Positions 36,939 through 45,323 of a DNA stretch of 64,000 nt are shown here, one piece after another (position 1 is the first letter of the stretch; the number at the start of each line of letters is the position of its first letter). Under the pieces are notes generated by a model, which was not told where the DNA came from, made no database searches, and saw only the letters and a list, made by a program, of their open reading frames with translations. The DNA comes from Nocardioides silvaticus. GTDB lineage: Bacteria; Actinomycetota; Actinomycetes; Propionibacteriales; Nocardioidaceae. The translations under genes were made by a program, and so were the position numbers. The stretch covers positions 62,001 through 126,000 of the forward strand of contig NZ_QGDD01000007.1 in the NCBI RefSeq assembly GCF_003160695.1. Direction: 5' to 3'.

Positions 36939-37384
36939 CCGGCCGCATCCCGTGGACGGTGGTGCGGTTCGCCGGCGTCGGCGTCTGCAACACCGCCATC
37001 GACTGGGCCCTCTTCCTGCTGCTCCACGACCGGCTCGGCATCACCGTCGCGAACTTCTGCTCCTCCAGCGCCGGCATGGTGTTCAGCTTCGTCGTCAACG
37101 GGCTGTTCACGTTCCGCGCCGAGCGGCTGACGCTGCGTCAGGCCGCTCTCTTCGTCGTCACCACCGGCACCGTGATGTGGGTCGCCCAGCCGCTGCTCAT
37201 CCACGGCTGGCTGTTCGTGCTCGAGCAGGTCGCCGACGGCTCCGACGCCGACCTGCGGTTGGCAGCGGCCAAGCTGGCCTCGATCGCGTGCAGCCTGGTG
37301 CTCAACTTCGCTGCTTATCGCTTCGTCGTGTGGCCCATCACCCACGTCCACGCGGACCCGCTCACGCACGCCGACCCGGAGTAG
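36935..37384 (+). CDS. GtrA-like membrane protein, probable CTG start
   Basis: 149 residues from CTG 36935, or 141 from GTG 36959. Four helices and the opening F-A-G-V-G-V-C-N-T-A-I-D-W with V-N-G-L-F-T-F-R match GtrA, thought to flip polyprenyl-linked sugars. The CTG overlaps the upstream stop as CTGA and adds the polar N-terminus M-T-G-R-I-P-W-T; starting at GTG would place the start directly on the first helix. Confidence 0.82.
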   Translation: MTGRIPWTVVRFAGVGVCNTAIDWALFLLLHDRLGITVANFCSSSAGMVFSFVVNGLFTFRAERLTLRQAALFVVTTGTVMWVAQPLLIHGWLFVLEQVADGSDADLRLAAAKLASIACSLVLNFAAYRFVVWPITHVHADPLTHADPE

Positions 37385-37449
37385 CCGCGGCGCCCCGGTG
37401 CGTTGATCCGGGGGGTGATGGTGACCACAGCCGAACTCCCGTTCGCGAT

Positions 37450-37478
37450 TTGTTCTCGCGTTCACAAACTCATAAATT
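37450..37478 (+). promoter_or_regulatory. rex promoter with Rex operator
   Basis: TTGTTCT-CGCG-TTCACAA (37450-37467) has the 7-4-7 spacing of the Rex operator TTGTGAANNNNTTCACAA, with a perfect right arm and 4 of 7 in the left. It overlaps -35 TTGTTC (37450-37455), with a 17-bp spacer to -10 TAAATT (37473-37478). This predicts autoregulation of rex and redox control of rex-hemACD. Confidence 0.72.
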
Positions 37479-37521
37479 GATCGGGCCGCGGTCCCCGAGA
37501 GCGCGGCTGGAAAGTAGAGCT

Positions 37522-38274
37522 GTGACCGCACGGAGTTCGAGCGAGACGACCCGGGTCATTCCCGAGGCGACGGTCGCGCGCCTGCCCGTCTACCTCCGGG
37601 CGCTGACGGCGCTCGCCGAGGGCGGCATCCGCACCTGCTCGAGCGAGGACCTCGCCACCGCGGCGGGGGTCAACAGCGCCAAGCTCCGCAAGGACCTCTC
37701 CTACCTGGGCAGCTACGGCACCCGCGGGGTCGGCTACGACGTGGACTACCTGCGGTACCAGATCGCCCGCGAGATCGGCGTCACCCAGGACTGGCCGGTC
37801 GTCATCGTCGGCATCGGGAACCTGGGTCACGCGCTCGCCAACTACTCCGGCTTCCGCAGCCGCGGCTTCCGGGTCGTCGCGCTGCTCGACGCCGATGCCG
37901 AGCGCACCGGCGAGATGGTGGCCGGCGTCGCCGTACGCCACTTCGACGATCTCGAGACCATCGCCCGCGAGCACGCCGTCGCGATCGGCGTCATCGCCAC
38001 CCCGGCGGCCGCCGCCCAGGACGTTGCCGACCGGATGGTCGCCGCCGGCGTCACCAGCATCCTCAACTTCGCCCCCGCCGTGATCTCCGTGCCCGAGGGC
38101 GTCGACGTGCGCAAGGTCGACCTGTCGATCGAGCTGCAGATCCTCGCCTACCACGAGCAGCGCAAGGCCCACGGGCAGGCGCGCGGCGAGGTCGACGGGG
38201 TCGACGGGGTCGACGGGGTCGACGGGGTGGCCGTCGACGGGGTCGAGGTCGCGACCGTGGGAGGCGACTCATGA
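37522..38274 (+). CDS. rex: Redox-sensing repressor Rex
   Basis: 250 residues from GTG 37522. The N-terminal winged helix has V-A-R-L-P-V-Y-L-R and [18 protein letters not shown]; the Rossmann domain has [10 protein letters not shown] near 100. Rex represses respiratory genes until the NADH/NAD+ ratio rises. The C-terminal ~30 residues contain repeated G-V-D from a 9-bp tandem repeat. Its stop overlaps hemA as ATGA. Confidence 0.97.
   Translation: MTARSSSETTRVIPEATVARLPVYLRALTALAEGGIRTCSSEDLATAAGVNSAKLRKDLSYLGSYGTRGVGYDVDYLRYQIAREIGVTQDWPVVIVGIGNLGHALANYSGFRSRGFRVVALLDADAERTGEMVAGVAVRHFDDLETIAREHAVAIGVIATPAAAAQDVADRMVAAGVTSILNFAPAVISVPEGVDVRKVDLSIELQILAYHEQRKAHGQARGEVDGVDGVDGVDGVAVDGVEVATVGGDS
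38191..38241 (+). repeat. 9-bp tandem repeat in the 3' end of rex
   Basis: GTCGACGGG repeats four times in a row (38191-38226) and once more at 38233-38241, encoding V-D-G units. Because the unit is 9 bp, gain or loss would keep the frame but change the length of the Rex C-terminal tail. The core GTCGAC is also the centre of the large palindromic elements. Confidence 0.9.
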
Positions 38275-39581
38275 GCGTCCTCGTGGTCGGCATCTCCCAC
38301 AACTCCGCGCCGGTGTCGTTGCTCGAGCGGGTCGCCCTCGACGACGACGGCGTGCAGAAGCTGGTCGCCGACGCGGCCGCCTGCGAGCACGTCGCCGAGG
38401 CCACGGTGATCGCGACCTGCAACCGGGTCGAGATCTACACCGAGGTCGAGCGCTTCCACGGCAGTGTCGAGGCGCTCTCCCGGCTGCTCGTCGAGCGGGC
38501 CGGCCAGACCACCGAGGCGATGCTGCCGCACCTCTACGTGCACTACGACGACGGCGCGATCTCGCACCTCTTCCAGGTGGCAGCGGGCCTCGACTCGATG
38601 GCGCTCGGCGAGGGTCAGATCCTCGGCCAGACCCGCGAGGCGCTGCGCCGCGGCCAGGAGCTCGGCACCGTCGGCCCCGCCCTCAACACGCTCTTCCAGC
38701 AGGCCCTCCGGGTCGGCAAGCGCACCCGCGCCGAGACGGCGATCGACCAGGTCGCCCCGACCCTGGTGTCGGCCGCCATCGAGCAGATCGACGGCGGCAC
38801 GGACGCCGTCCGCGGTCGCGACGTCGTCGTCCTCGGCGCCGGTGCGATGGCCGGGCTGGCCACCGCCACCGTCTCCCGGATGGGCGCCCGGCGGGTCGCG
38901 GTCGTCAACCGTTCCGAGGACCGGGCCCGGCGGCTGGCGGCGCAGTACGACGCCGTGGCGGTCACGATGCCCGGCCTGGCCGAGGAGCTGGCGGCGGCCG
39001 ACGTCCTCATCACCTGCACCGGCTCGGCGACCACCCTGGTCAGCAGCGAGCTGCTGGCGGGTGCCCGCGCCGGCGCCGACCGGCCGCTCGCGATCATCGA
39101 CCTGGCGCTGCCGCACGACGTCGAGCCGGCCGCAGCCGAGCTGCCCGGTGTGACCCTGGTCGGCCTGGCCGACCTCGCCGAGCGGCTCCACGACGGCGCC
39201 GGCGGCACCGAGGTCGTCGAAGTGCGCCGGATCCTGGGCGAGGAGGTCACCGCGTTCCTCGCGGCCCGACGCCAGGCGAGCGTCACCCCGACCGTCGTCG
39301 CGCTGCGCTCGATGGCCACCTCCGTGGTCGACGCCGAGATGACGCGGCTCGACAGCCGGCTGCCCGACCTGGACCCCGAGCTGCGGGCCGAGATCCGCCA
39401 TGCCGTGCGCCGGGTCGCCGACAAGCTCCTCCACGAGCCGACCGTCCGGGTCAAGGAACTCGCCAACGAGCAGGGCGCGGTGTCCTACGCCGCAGCGCTC
39501 GCCGAGCTGTTCGCCCTCGACCCCGAGGCCGTCGACGCCGTGACCCGCCCGATGGGCGTGCCCGAGGAGGGGACGCCGTGA
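38271..39581 (+). CDS. hemA: Glutamyl-tRNA reductase
   Basis: 436 residues. It reduces Glu-tRNA to glutamate-1-semialdehyde, the first committed step of C5-pathway haem synthesis. Catalytic Cys50 lies in [17 protein letters not shown] and [10 protein letters not shown] (NADPH site) follow. HemL at 45324 performs the next step. Overlaps join it to rex and hemC. Confidence 0.97.
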   Translation: MSVLVVGISHNSAPVSLLERVALDDDGVQKLVADAAACEHVAEATVIATCNRVEIYTEVERFHGSVEALSRLLVERAGQTTEAMLPHLYVHYDDGAISHLFQVAAGLDSMALGEGQILGQTREALRRGQELGTVGPALNTLFQQALRVGKRTRAETAIDQVAPTLVSAAIEQIDGGTDAVRGRDVVVLGAGAMAGLATATVSRMGARRVAVVNRSEDRARRLAAQYDAVAVTMPGLAEELAAADVLITCTGSATTLVSSELLAGARAGADRPLAIIDLALPHDVEPAAAELPGVTLVGLADLAERLHDGAGGTEVVEVRRILGEEVTAFLAARRQASVTPTVVALRSMATSVVDAEMTRLDSRLPDLDPELRAEIRHAVRRVADKLLHEPTVRVKELANEQGAVSYAAALAELFALDPEAVDAVTRPMGVPEEGTP

Positions 39582-40717
39582 CCCCGGAACAGGCTTCCGA
39601 GAACCTCACCGGGTCTCGATACGGCTCGCATCCGGACTCGCAAGCTCGTCCGGACGTCGCCTGCTCGACCTCGTCGCCCGCAGCGGTCCGCGCTGACGCG
39701 CGCGCCGCTGGGCGTTTGACCACCCTGCGCATCGGCACCCGCCGCAGCGTCCTCGCCACGACCCAGTCCGAGCAGGTGGCCGCCCTGGTGCGCGACCGGC
39801 TCGGCGTCGACACCGAGCTGGTCGAGGTCACCACCGAGGGCGACCGCAGCCAGGCCGCCGGCACGCCGCTGCCGCAGTCGCCGACGACCGGCGTCTTCGT
39901 GAGCGCGCTCCGCGACGCGCTGCTCGCCGGCGAGGTCGACCTCGCCGTGCACTCGCTCAAGGACCTCCCGACCTACCCGCAGGAGGGCGTCACGCTGGCC
40001 GCCGTGCCGGGCCGCGAGGACCCCCGCGACGTCGTCGTCGCCCGCGACGGGCTCACCCTCGGCGAGCTCCCGGTGGGCAGCAAGGTCGGCACCGGCTCGC
40101 CGCGTCGCGCCGCCCAGCTGCACGCCCTCGGCCTCGGTTTGGACGTGGTCGGCATCCGTGGCAACGTCGACACCCGGATCGGCAAGGTGCGGGCAGGAGA
40201 GGTTGACGCGGTGGTGCTGGCGCGAGCGGGTCTGGCCCGGATCGGGCGACTGGACGAGGTGAGCGAGGTGCTCGACCCGCTCCAGATGCTGCCCGCCCCC
40301 GGACAGGGTGCGCTGGCGGTCGAGGCCCGCACCGGCGACCCGTTGGTCGAGCTGCTCGCCGCGCTCGACGACCCCGCGACCCACGCCGCCGTCGTCGCCG
40401 AGCGCACCGCGCTCGCCACCCTCGAGGGCGGCTGCTCCGCCCCGATCGGCGCGCTCGCCGAGGTGGTCGAGGGCGAGGAGGGCCCCGAGCTGTGGCTGCG
40501 GGCGACCGTGCTGTCGGACGACGGGACGCTCGCCGTACGACGCTCCGCCTCGACCCCGCTCCCCACCATCACCGATCGTGACGCGGCCGCCGCCCTCGGC
40601 GCCTCGCTCGCGCAGGAGCTGCTCGACGAGGGCGCCGACCAGCTCCGCTCCGCTCCCGAAGCCACATCCAGCCCCGCCGCCCCCACCGCAGGATCGACAG
40701 AGGTGCACAACGCATGA
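39578..40717 (+). CDS. hemC: Hydroxymethylbilane synthase with repeat-derived N-terminal extension
   Basis: 379 residues from GTG 39578, which overlaps the hemA stop. The normal enzyme starts near residue 48 ([12 protein letters not shown]); the dipyrromethane cofactor Cys is in [10 protein letters not shown]. It polymerises four porphobilinogens. The first ~46 residues come partly from a dispersed repeat and have no counterpart in the family. An in-frame TTG at 39716 could instead start the conventional protein. Confidence 0.93.
   Translation: MTPEQASENLTGSRYGSHPDSQARPDVACSTSSPAAVRADARAAGRLTTLRIGTRRSVLATTQSEQVAALVRDRLGVDTELVEVTTEGDRSQAAGTPLPQSPTTGVFVSALRDALLAGEVDLAVHSLKDLPTYPQEGVTLAAVPGREDPRDVVVARDGLTLGELPVGSKVGTGSPRRAAQLHALGLGLDVVGIRGNVDTRIGKVRAGEVDAVVLARAGLARIGRLDEVSEVLDPLQMLPAPGQGALAVEARTGDPLVELLAALDDPATHAAVVAERTALATLEGGCSAPIGALAEVVEGEEGPELWLRATVLSDDGTLAVRRSASTPLPTITDRDAAAALGASLAQELLDEGADQLRSAPEATSSPAAPTAGSTEVHNA
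39610..39665 (+). repeat. Second dispersed repeat inside the 5' end of hemC
   Basis: CCGGGTCTCGATACGGCTCGC... then CTCGCAAGCTCG...CTGCTCGACCTCG. TCTCGATAC (39614-39622) and GCTCGACC (39663-39670) are the two arms that mark this family elsewhere (CGTATCGAGACC and GGTCGAGTAG). It sits in frame between the GTG that overlaps hemA and the conserved HemC body. The reading frame stays open. Confidence 0.75.
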
Positions 40718-42366
40718 CGCGAGCCAAGACAGCCACCACGGCTGCCAAGTCCACCGCCCCGAACCACGCCGCCGGTGTGGCGTTCGTGGGCACCGGTCCC
40801 GGTGACCCCGAGCTGCTGACCGTCCGCGCGCTCCGGCTCATCGAGGACGCCGACGTGCTCATCACCGAGGCTCCCGAGCACCTCGAGCTGGTGGCGGCGG
40901 TGCGCGGCGCCGACGCGCTTGAGCCCGAGACCGGCCCCGAGGTCGTCGACGGCGGCTTCGGCGAGGACGGGCAGCCGCTCACCCACGCCGCCCGCGCTAA
41001 GGTGGTCGTCAAGCAGGCCAAGCGCGGACTCCGCGTCGTCCGGCTGCTCGCCGGCGACCCGTTCCTCTACGCCTCCGGTCCCGAGGAGGCGCAGGCCGTC
41101 GCCAAGGCCGGCTTGGGCTTCGAGATCGTCCCTGGCGTGTCCTCGGTCGGCGCGGTCCCGGCGTACGCCGGCATCCCGCTCACCACCAAGGACCACCGCG
41201 AGGTCAGCGTCGTCACCTGTGGCGACCGCGTCGACTGGACCCGCTACTGCGACACCCCGACCCTGGTGCTGCTCTCGGCCGTCGGCCAGATCGGCGACAT
41301 CGCCAAGGAGCTCATCGCCGCCGGACGCTCGCCCGAGACGCCGGTCGCGATGACCCGCGTCGGCACGACCACCGAGCAGCAGACCGTCACCTCGACCCTC
41401 GCCCGGATCGCCGCCGACGCCCGCGCCGCACGGATCGCCCCGCCCGCGATCACCGTGATCGGCAAGGTGGTCGACCTGCGCGACGCGCTCTCGTGGTTCG
41501 AGACCAAGCCGCTGTTCGGCTGGCGCGTCCTGGTGCCCCGCACCAAGGAGCAGAGCGCCTCGCTCTCGACCCGCCTGCGCCACTACGGCGGCGTGCCCGA
41601 GGAGGTCCCGACCATCTCGGTCGAGCCGCCGCGCAACCCGCAGCAGATGGACAAGGCCGTCCGCGGTCTCGTCGAGGGCCGCTACGAGTGGATCGCGTTC
41701 ACCTCGGTCAACGCGGTCAAGGCGGTCCGCGAGAAGTTCGAGGAGTACGGCCTCGACGCCCGCGCCTTCAGCGGCCTCAAGATCGCCGCGGTCGGCGACA
41801 AGACCGCCCAGGCGATCGCCGCGTGGGGCCTGCGCGCCGACCTGGTGCCCTCCGGCGAGCAGTCCGCGGCCGGCCTGCTCGAGGACTGGCCCGAGTACGA
41901 CGAGCAGCTCGACCCCATCAACCGGGTCTTCCTGCCGCGTGCCGACATCGCCACCGAGAACCTCGTCGCCGGCCTGATCGACCTCGGCTGGGAGTGCGAC
42001 GACGTCACGGCCTACCGCACCGTCCGTGCGGCCCCGCCGCCGGCGCCGACCCGCGACGCGATCAAGACCGGCAAGTTCGACGCCGTCGTCTTCACCTCCT
42101 CCTCGACCGTGCGCAACCTCGTCGGCATCGCCGGCAAGCCGCACCCGTCGACGGTGATCGCGGTCATCGGCCCCGCCACCGCGAAGACCGCCGAGGAGCA
42201 CGGCCTCCGCGTCGACGTGATGGCGCCCAAGCCCGACGTCGACGTCCTCGTCGAGGCCCTCGCCGACTTCGGCGCGGCCCGCCGCCAGGCGCTGGTCGAG
42301 GCCGGCGAGCCGGTGACCAAGCCCTCGGACCGCAAGGCCTCCGGGCGGCGCCGCAAGGCTGAGTGA
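40714..42366 (+). CDS. Fused uroporphyrinogen-III methyltransferase / synthase (CobA-HemD)
   Basis: 550 residues. The N-terminal half is SUMT-like ([12 protein letters not shown], then [14 protein letters not shown]), and the C-terminal half from ~260 is HemD-like (F-T-S-V-N-A-V, then F-T-S-S-S-T-V). HemD closes the uroporphyrinogen III ring; SUMT methylates it towards sirohaem or cobalamin. The SUMT loop G-D-P-F-x-F-G-R-G-x-E-E is replaced by [12 protein letters not shown]. Fusion is common in actinobacteria. Confidence 0.93.
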   Translation: MTRAKTATTAAKSTAPNHAAGVAFVGTGPGDPELLTVRALRLIEDADVLITEAPEHLELVAAVRGADALEPETGPEVVDGGFGEDGQPLTHAARAKVVVKQAKRGLRVVRLLAGDPFLYASGPEEAQAVAKAGLGFEIVPGVSSVGAVPAYAGIPLTTKDHREVSVVTCGDRVDWTRYCDTPTLVLLSAVGQIGDIAKELIAAGRSPETPVAMTRVGTTTEQQTVTSTLARIAADARAARIAPPAITVIGKVVDLRDALSWFETKPLFGWRVLVPRTKEQSASLSTRLRHYGGVPEEVPTISVEPPRNPQQMDKAVRGLVEGRYEWIAFTSVNAVKAVREKFEEYGLDARAFSGLKIAAVGDKTAQAIAAWGLRADLVPSGEQSAAGLLEDWPEYDEQLDPINRVFLPRADIATENLVAGLIDLGWECDDVTAYRTVRAAPPPAPTRDAIKTGKFDAVVFTSSSTVRNLVGIAGKPHPSTVIAVIGPATAKTAEEHGLRVDVMAPKPDVDVLVEALADFGAARRQALVEAGEPVTKPSDRKASGRRRKAE

Positions 42367-42510
42367 GGGTCTGGTCACGGCTGTTTCGCTCGCTCGCCGA
42401 CACGGCGCATCTTCGCCCGAGCTCGCTGCGCTCGCCGCGCGAGGATCCGCCGGGTCGGCTCGCGGCATCGGTCGCTCGCTGCGCTCGCTCCCTCGAGCGC
42501 GAATTCGGGG
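42367..42510. repeat. GCTCGCTGCGCTCG-rich spacer
   Basis: The gap before hemB repeats GCTCGCTGCGCTCG-type runs at 42418-42433 and 42474-42489, plus CGCTCGCTCGCC at 42387-42398. These are self-complementary (CGAGCG/CGCTCG) and resemble the hairpin core of the second dispersed repeat, but lack clear TATCGAGAC ends. It is probably a decayed copy. Confidence 0.5.
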
Positions 42511-42522
42511 ATGATGGTCCGC

Positions 42523-43512
42523 ATGAGTGAGATCGAGCGTCCCGTCGTCCGCCCGCGACGGCTACGGACGACGCCGGCGATGCGCGACCTGGTCGCCGAG
42601 ACGACGCTGCGGCCGTCGCAACTGGTGCTGCCGCTGTTCGTGCGCGAGGGGGCGACCGAGCCCACGCCGATCTCGTCGATGCCGGGTGTGGTGCAGCACT
42701 CGCGCGAGACGCTGCGGAAGGCCGTCGTCGAGGCGGCCGAGGCGGGGATCCGCGGGGTGATGCTCTTCGGCATCCCGGAGAGCAAGGACGCGGTCGGGTC
42801 GGGCGCGACCGACCCCGAAGGCATCCTCAACGTCGCGATCCGCGACGTCGTCGACGAGGTCGGCGACACCGTGGTCGTCATGAGCGACCTCTGCCTCGAC
42901 GAGTTCACCGACCACGGCCACTGCGGCGTCCTCGACGCGGCCGGCCGGGTCGACAACGACGCCACGCTGGCGGCGTACGCCGACATGGCGCTCGCCCATG
43001 CCGCCGCCGGGGTCCACCTGGTCGGCCCGAGCGGGATGATGGACGGCCAGGTCGCCGTCGTCCGTGCCGCGCTCGACGGGGCCGGCCACACCGACGTCGG
43101 CATCCTGGCCTACGGCGCGAAGTACGCCTCCGCCTTCTTCGGTCCGTTCCGCGAGGCCGTCGACTCCTCGCTGCAGGGCGATCGCCGCACCTACCAGCAG
43201 GACTTCCGCAACGGCGCCGAGGGCGTCCGCGAGGCGGTCCTCGACGTCGAGCAGGGCGCCGACATCGTGATGGTCAAGCCGGCCCTGGCCTACCTCGACG
43301 TGCTGCGCCAGGTCCGCGACGCCCCCGAGCTGCGCGGCATCCCCGTCGCGGCCTACAACATCAGCGGCGAGTACGCCATGGTCGAGGCGGCTGCCGCCCA
43401 CGGCTGGATCGACCGCGAGCCCGCCATCCTCGAGACCCTCACCGCCATCCGCCGGGCCGGCGCGGACGTCATCCTCACCTACTGGGCCGTCGAGGCGGCC
43501 GGGCTCCTCTGA
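42523..43512 (+). CDS. hemB: Porphobilinogen synthase (ALA dehydratase)
   Basis: 329 residues from ATG 42523; GATGAT ends 7 nt before it, while the in-frame ATGs at 42511 and 42514 lack signals. It joins two aminolaevulinates. Active-site lysines lie in A-Y-G-A-K-Y and M-V-K-P-A. The metal loop [14 protein letters not shown] mixes zinc-type Cys with a magnesium-type Asp. A 156-nt gap rich in CTCGCTGCGCTCG separates it from CobA-HemD. Confidence 0.95.
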   Translation: MSEIERPVVRPRRLRTTPAMRDLVAETTLRPSQLVLPLFVREGATEPTPISSMPGVVQHSRETLRKAVVEAAEAGIRGVMLFGIPESKDAVGSGATDPEGILNVAIRDVVDEVGDTVVVMSDLCLDEFTDHGHCGVLDAAGRVDNDATLAAYADMALAHAAAGVHLVGPSGMMDGQVAVVRAALDGAGHTDVGILAYGAKYASAFFGPFREAVDSSLQGDRRTYQQDFRNGAEGVREAVLDVEQGADIVMVKPALAYLDVLRQVRDAPELRGIPVAAYNISGEYAMVEAAAAHGWIDREPAILETLTAIRRAGADVILTYWAVEAAGLL

Positions 43513-43884
43513 CGCCTCCGGCGTATCGAGACCCCTCGTCCTCCGGTGGTCGAGTAGCCCGAGCCGCCAGGCGAGGGCGTATCGAGACCCCCGCCGGCCG
43601 GACGCCTTCCTGTCGCTCGGGTCTGCGGCGCGCACCCTTCACGCGCGCTCCACCGGCACCGGGTGCCGGTGAAGCGCGACCCAAGGCCTGGCGTGCGATC
43701 TTGAGTCGTCTGGTGACGCAAGGCAGCACCGCACGTCGACGGCGGCGCCGACCCGGCGCTCTCCTCCTCGTCCCAAGCTTTCGGTCGCAACCCCGGACCT
43801 CCGCAACGGTGCCGCGATCAGTCCGAAAACGACGAGGGCCCCGGATCCGTGGATCCGGGGCCCTCGTGCGGGTTGTTCAGCTGC
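43513..43884. other. 372-nt gap: second-family repeats, a hairpin and a terminator
   Basis: 43521-43590 holds CGTATCGAGACCCC, GGTGGTCGAGTAGCCCGAG and another CGTATCGAGACCCC, i.e. two arms of the second repeat family. 43651-43671 is a perfect 10-1-10 hairpin (CACCGGCACC-G-GGTGCCGGTG), possibly a hemB terminator. 43833-43866 is the terminator of the - strand gene. No credible reading frame or tRNA was seen in the rest. Confidence 0.75.
43826..43866 (-). terminator. Terminator of the transglycosylase-like gene
   Basis: CGAGGGCCCCGGATCC-GT-GGATCCGGGGCCCTCG is a perfect 16-bp stem, 18 nt after the stop codon. On the - strand it is followed by TCGTTTTCGG, a short U-tract. This is a standard intrinsic terminator. 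Confidence 0.88.
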
Positions 43885-45090
43885 TCACGGCTTGAGGCCG
43901 TAGGAGAGGACGCAGTTGGTGAACTGCACGACCTGCAGCAGGCCGGGGAACTCCGCCTTGCAGGCGGCCCGGACCTCTTCCTTCGCCAGCGCGCCGAGCA
44001 CGCCGTGCAGCAGGTTGGTGACCGTGTCCTCGACCGCGTCGACGGTGTTGTCGATCGGACCACCGTTGTCGATGTCCGGCAGGCTGCCGGGGTTCCCGCC
44101 GGGGTCGGTGCCCGGGTCGGTGCCGGGGTCGGTGCCCGGGTCGGTGCCGGGGTCGGTGCCCGGGTCGATCGGGGTGTAGTCGTCGTCGGGCTGGAAGCCG
44201 GTGTCGTCGTTGCCGTCGTTGGTCTGGGTGCCGTTGTAGGTGCCCGGGTTGTACTCCGGGGCCTTCGGCACGATGTAGCCGGCGGCGGTGGTGTTGTTCG
44301 GGATCGTGGTGAAGTCGCCCTCGAGGTAGGCGTCCATGATCTCGAGCACCAGGTCGACGTACGACTGGCTGTGGTTGTAGCGGTAGACCGCGTTGCGCTG
44401 GCCCATCACCGTGGAGAGGTCGTCCTTGCCGGAGCAGAGGTAGACCGCGGTGGCGAGGGCGGAGTCGTCGATGTCCTGCGGGTTGCGCTTGGCGTCACCG
44501 TCGGCGTCGACACCCACGATCGACCAGGTCGACGGGATGAACTGCATCGGGCCGATCGCGCGGTCCCACTGGGTGTCGTTGTCGTACTGGCCGGCGTCGG
44601 TGTCGCTGATCGCCTTGGTGCCCTTGCGGCCGTTGAGCGCGACGCCGTAGATGCCCGGCTGGGCGACGCCGTCGTCGTCGAGGGAGTTGCCGCCGAACCG
44701 ACCGTGGTTGGACTCGACGCGGCCGATCGCCGCGACCAGCTGCCAGGTCAGGTTGCAGGACTTGTCGGCCTTGTTGATCACGGCCTCGGCGCGTTGGTAG
44801 GCAGCGAGCGCCGCGGAGGGGATCTGGTTGGTCGACGCGGTGGCGACGATGTTCTGGGTGTTGCCGGTGGAGCTGAGGTCGTCGGGGTCCGAGACGCTGG
44901 CGGGGGCGTCGATCGCCTCGGTCGGCACGCTGGTGCCGTCCGGCAGGGAGCCGTCGGGCTCCTGGCTCGCGGAGGCGACGGGCGGAACCCCGCCGATGCC
45001 CGCGACGCTGGCCGTCCACGCGGCCGACAGCAGTGCGAGCGGAACGATCGTGGCGGCGCGTTGGAGCCGTCCCAAGCGTTTCCTCGACAT
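43885..45090 (-). CDS. Secreted lytic transglycosylase-like protein
   Basis: 401 residues from ATG 45090 (longer frame to 45183). A basic start and hydrophobic helix form a signal peptide (S-R-K-R-L-G, then A-L-L-S-A-A-W). The domain has I-G-R-V-E-S-N-H-G-R near 130, I-G-P-M-Q-F-I-P-S-T-W near 180, and V-Y-R-Y-N-H-S near 235, typical of MltB-like enzymes that cleave peptidoglycan. A (D-P-G-T)n linker precedes a C-terminal region with two Cys. Confidence 0.88.
   Translation of the reverse strand: MSRKRLGRLQRAATIVPLALLSAAWTASVAGIGGVPPVASASQEPDGSLPDGTSVPTEAIDAPASVSDPDDLSSTGNTQNIVATASTNQIPSAALAAYQRAEAVINKADKSCNLTWQLVAAIGRVESNHGRFGGNSLDDDGVAQPGIYGVALNGRKGTKAISDTDAGQYDNDTQWDRAIGPMQFIPSTWSIVGVDADGDAKRNPQDIDDSALATAVYLCSGKDDLSTVMGQRNAVYRYNHSQSYVDLVLEIMDAYLEGDFTTIPNNTTAAGYIVPKAPEYNPGTYNGTQTNDGNDDTGFQPDDDYTPIDPGTDPGTDPGTDPGTDPGTDPGGNPGSLPDIDNGGPIDNTVDAVEDTVTNLLHGVLGALAKEEVRAACKAEFPGLLQVVQFTNCVLSYGLKP
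44102..44165 (-). repeat. 12-bp tandem repeat encoding D-P-G-T
   Basis: GGGTCGGTGCC(C/G) repeats about five times, giving a (D-P-G-T)5 linker in the transglycosylase-like protein. The alternating C/G at one position shows the array is not perfectly homogenised. In-frame slippage would change linker length between the catalytic domain and the C-terminus. Confidence 0.88.
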
Positions 45091-45132
45091 TCGAACTCTC
45101 TCCCCGGCCTGAGCGGCCCACTCCTCGGTCAC

Positions 45133-45195
45133 GCGGACCTCTCCCTCGTCACGGGTCCGCTGTGGCGTCGCGCCTGCTCCCACGGGTGCGACACA
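45133..45195 (-). promoter_or_regulatory. Structured 5' leader of the transglycosylase-like gene
   Basis: On the - strand two hairpins stand in a row: TGT-GTCGC...GCGAC-GC-CACA (45195-45061 side, arms at 45092-45088 and 45071-45061 counted from 45195 as 45195-45188 and 45171-45161) and GCGGACC...GGTCCGC (45160-45154 / 45139-45133). A leader of about 100-200 nt with local structure is common before cell-wall hydrolase genes under riboswitch control. I could not fit it to the c-di-AMP consensus. Confidence 0.35.
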
Positions 45196-45323
45196 GGCTG
45201 AACGAATGATCCCACATTGGCGTTACGGGTGTCACACCTAGGAAATACCCCGGACTCGCGTGGCGCACACCACAGGGCGGCCCCGAGGCATAAGGTTCGC
45301 GCCCGATCAGCGACAATGAGGCG

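Noticed and set aside
43591..43832. Possible tRNA or small RNA in the gap after hemB
   Set aside because: A strong hairpin is present, but no cloverleaf, anticodon arm or T-loop GTTCRA was found.
45091..45323. ydaO-type c-di-AMP riboswitch
   Set aside because: The conserved GGGTGAATC-type blocks could not be found, so only a generic structured leader is reported.
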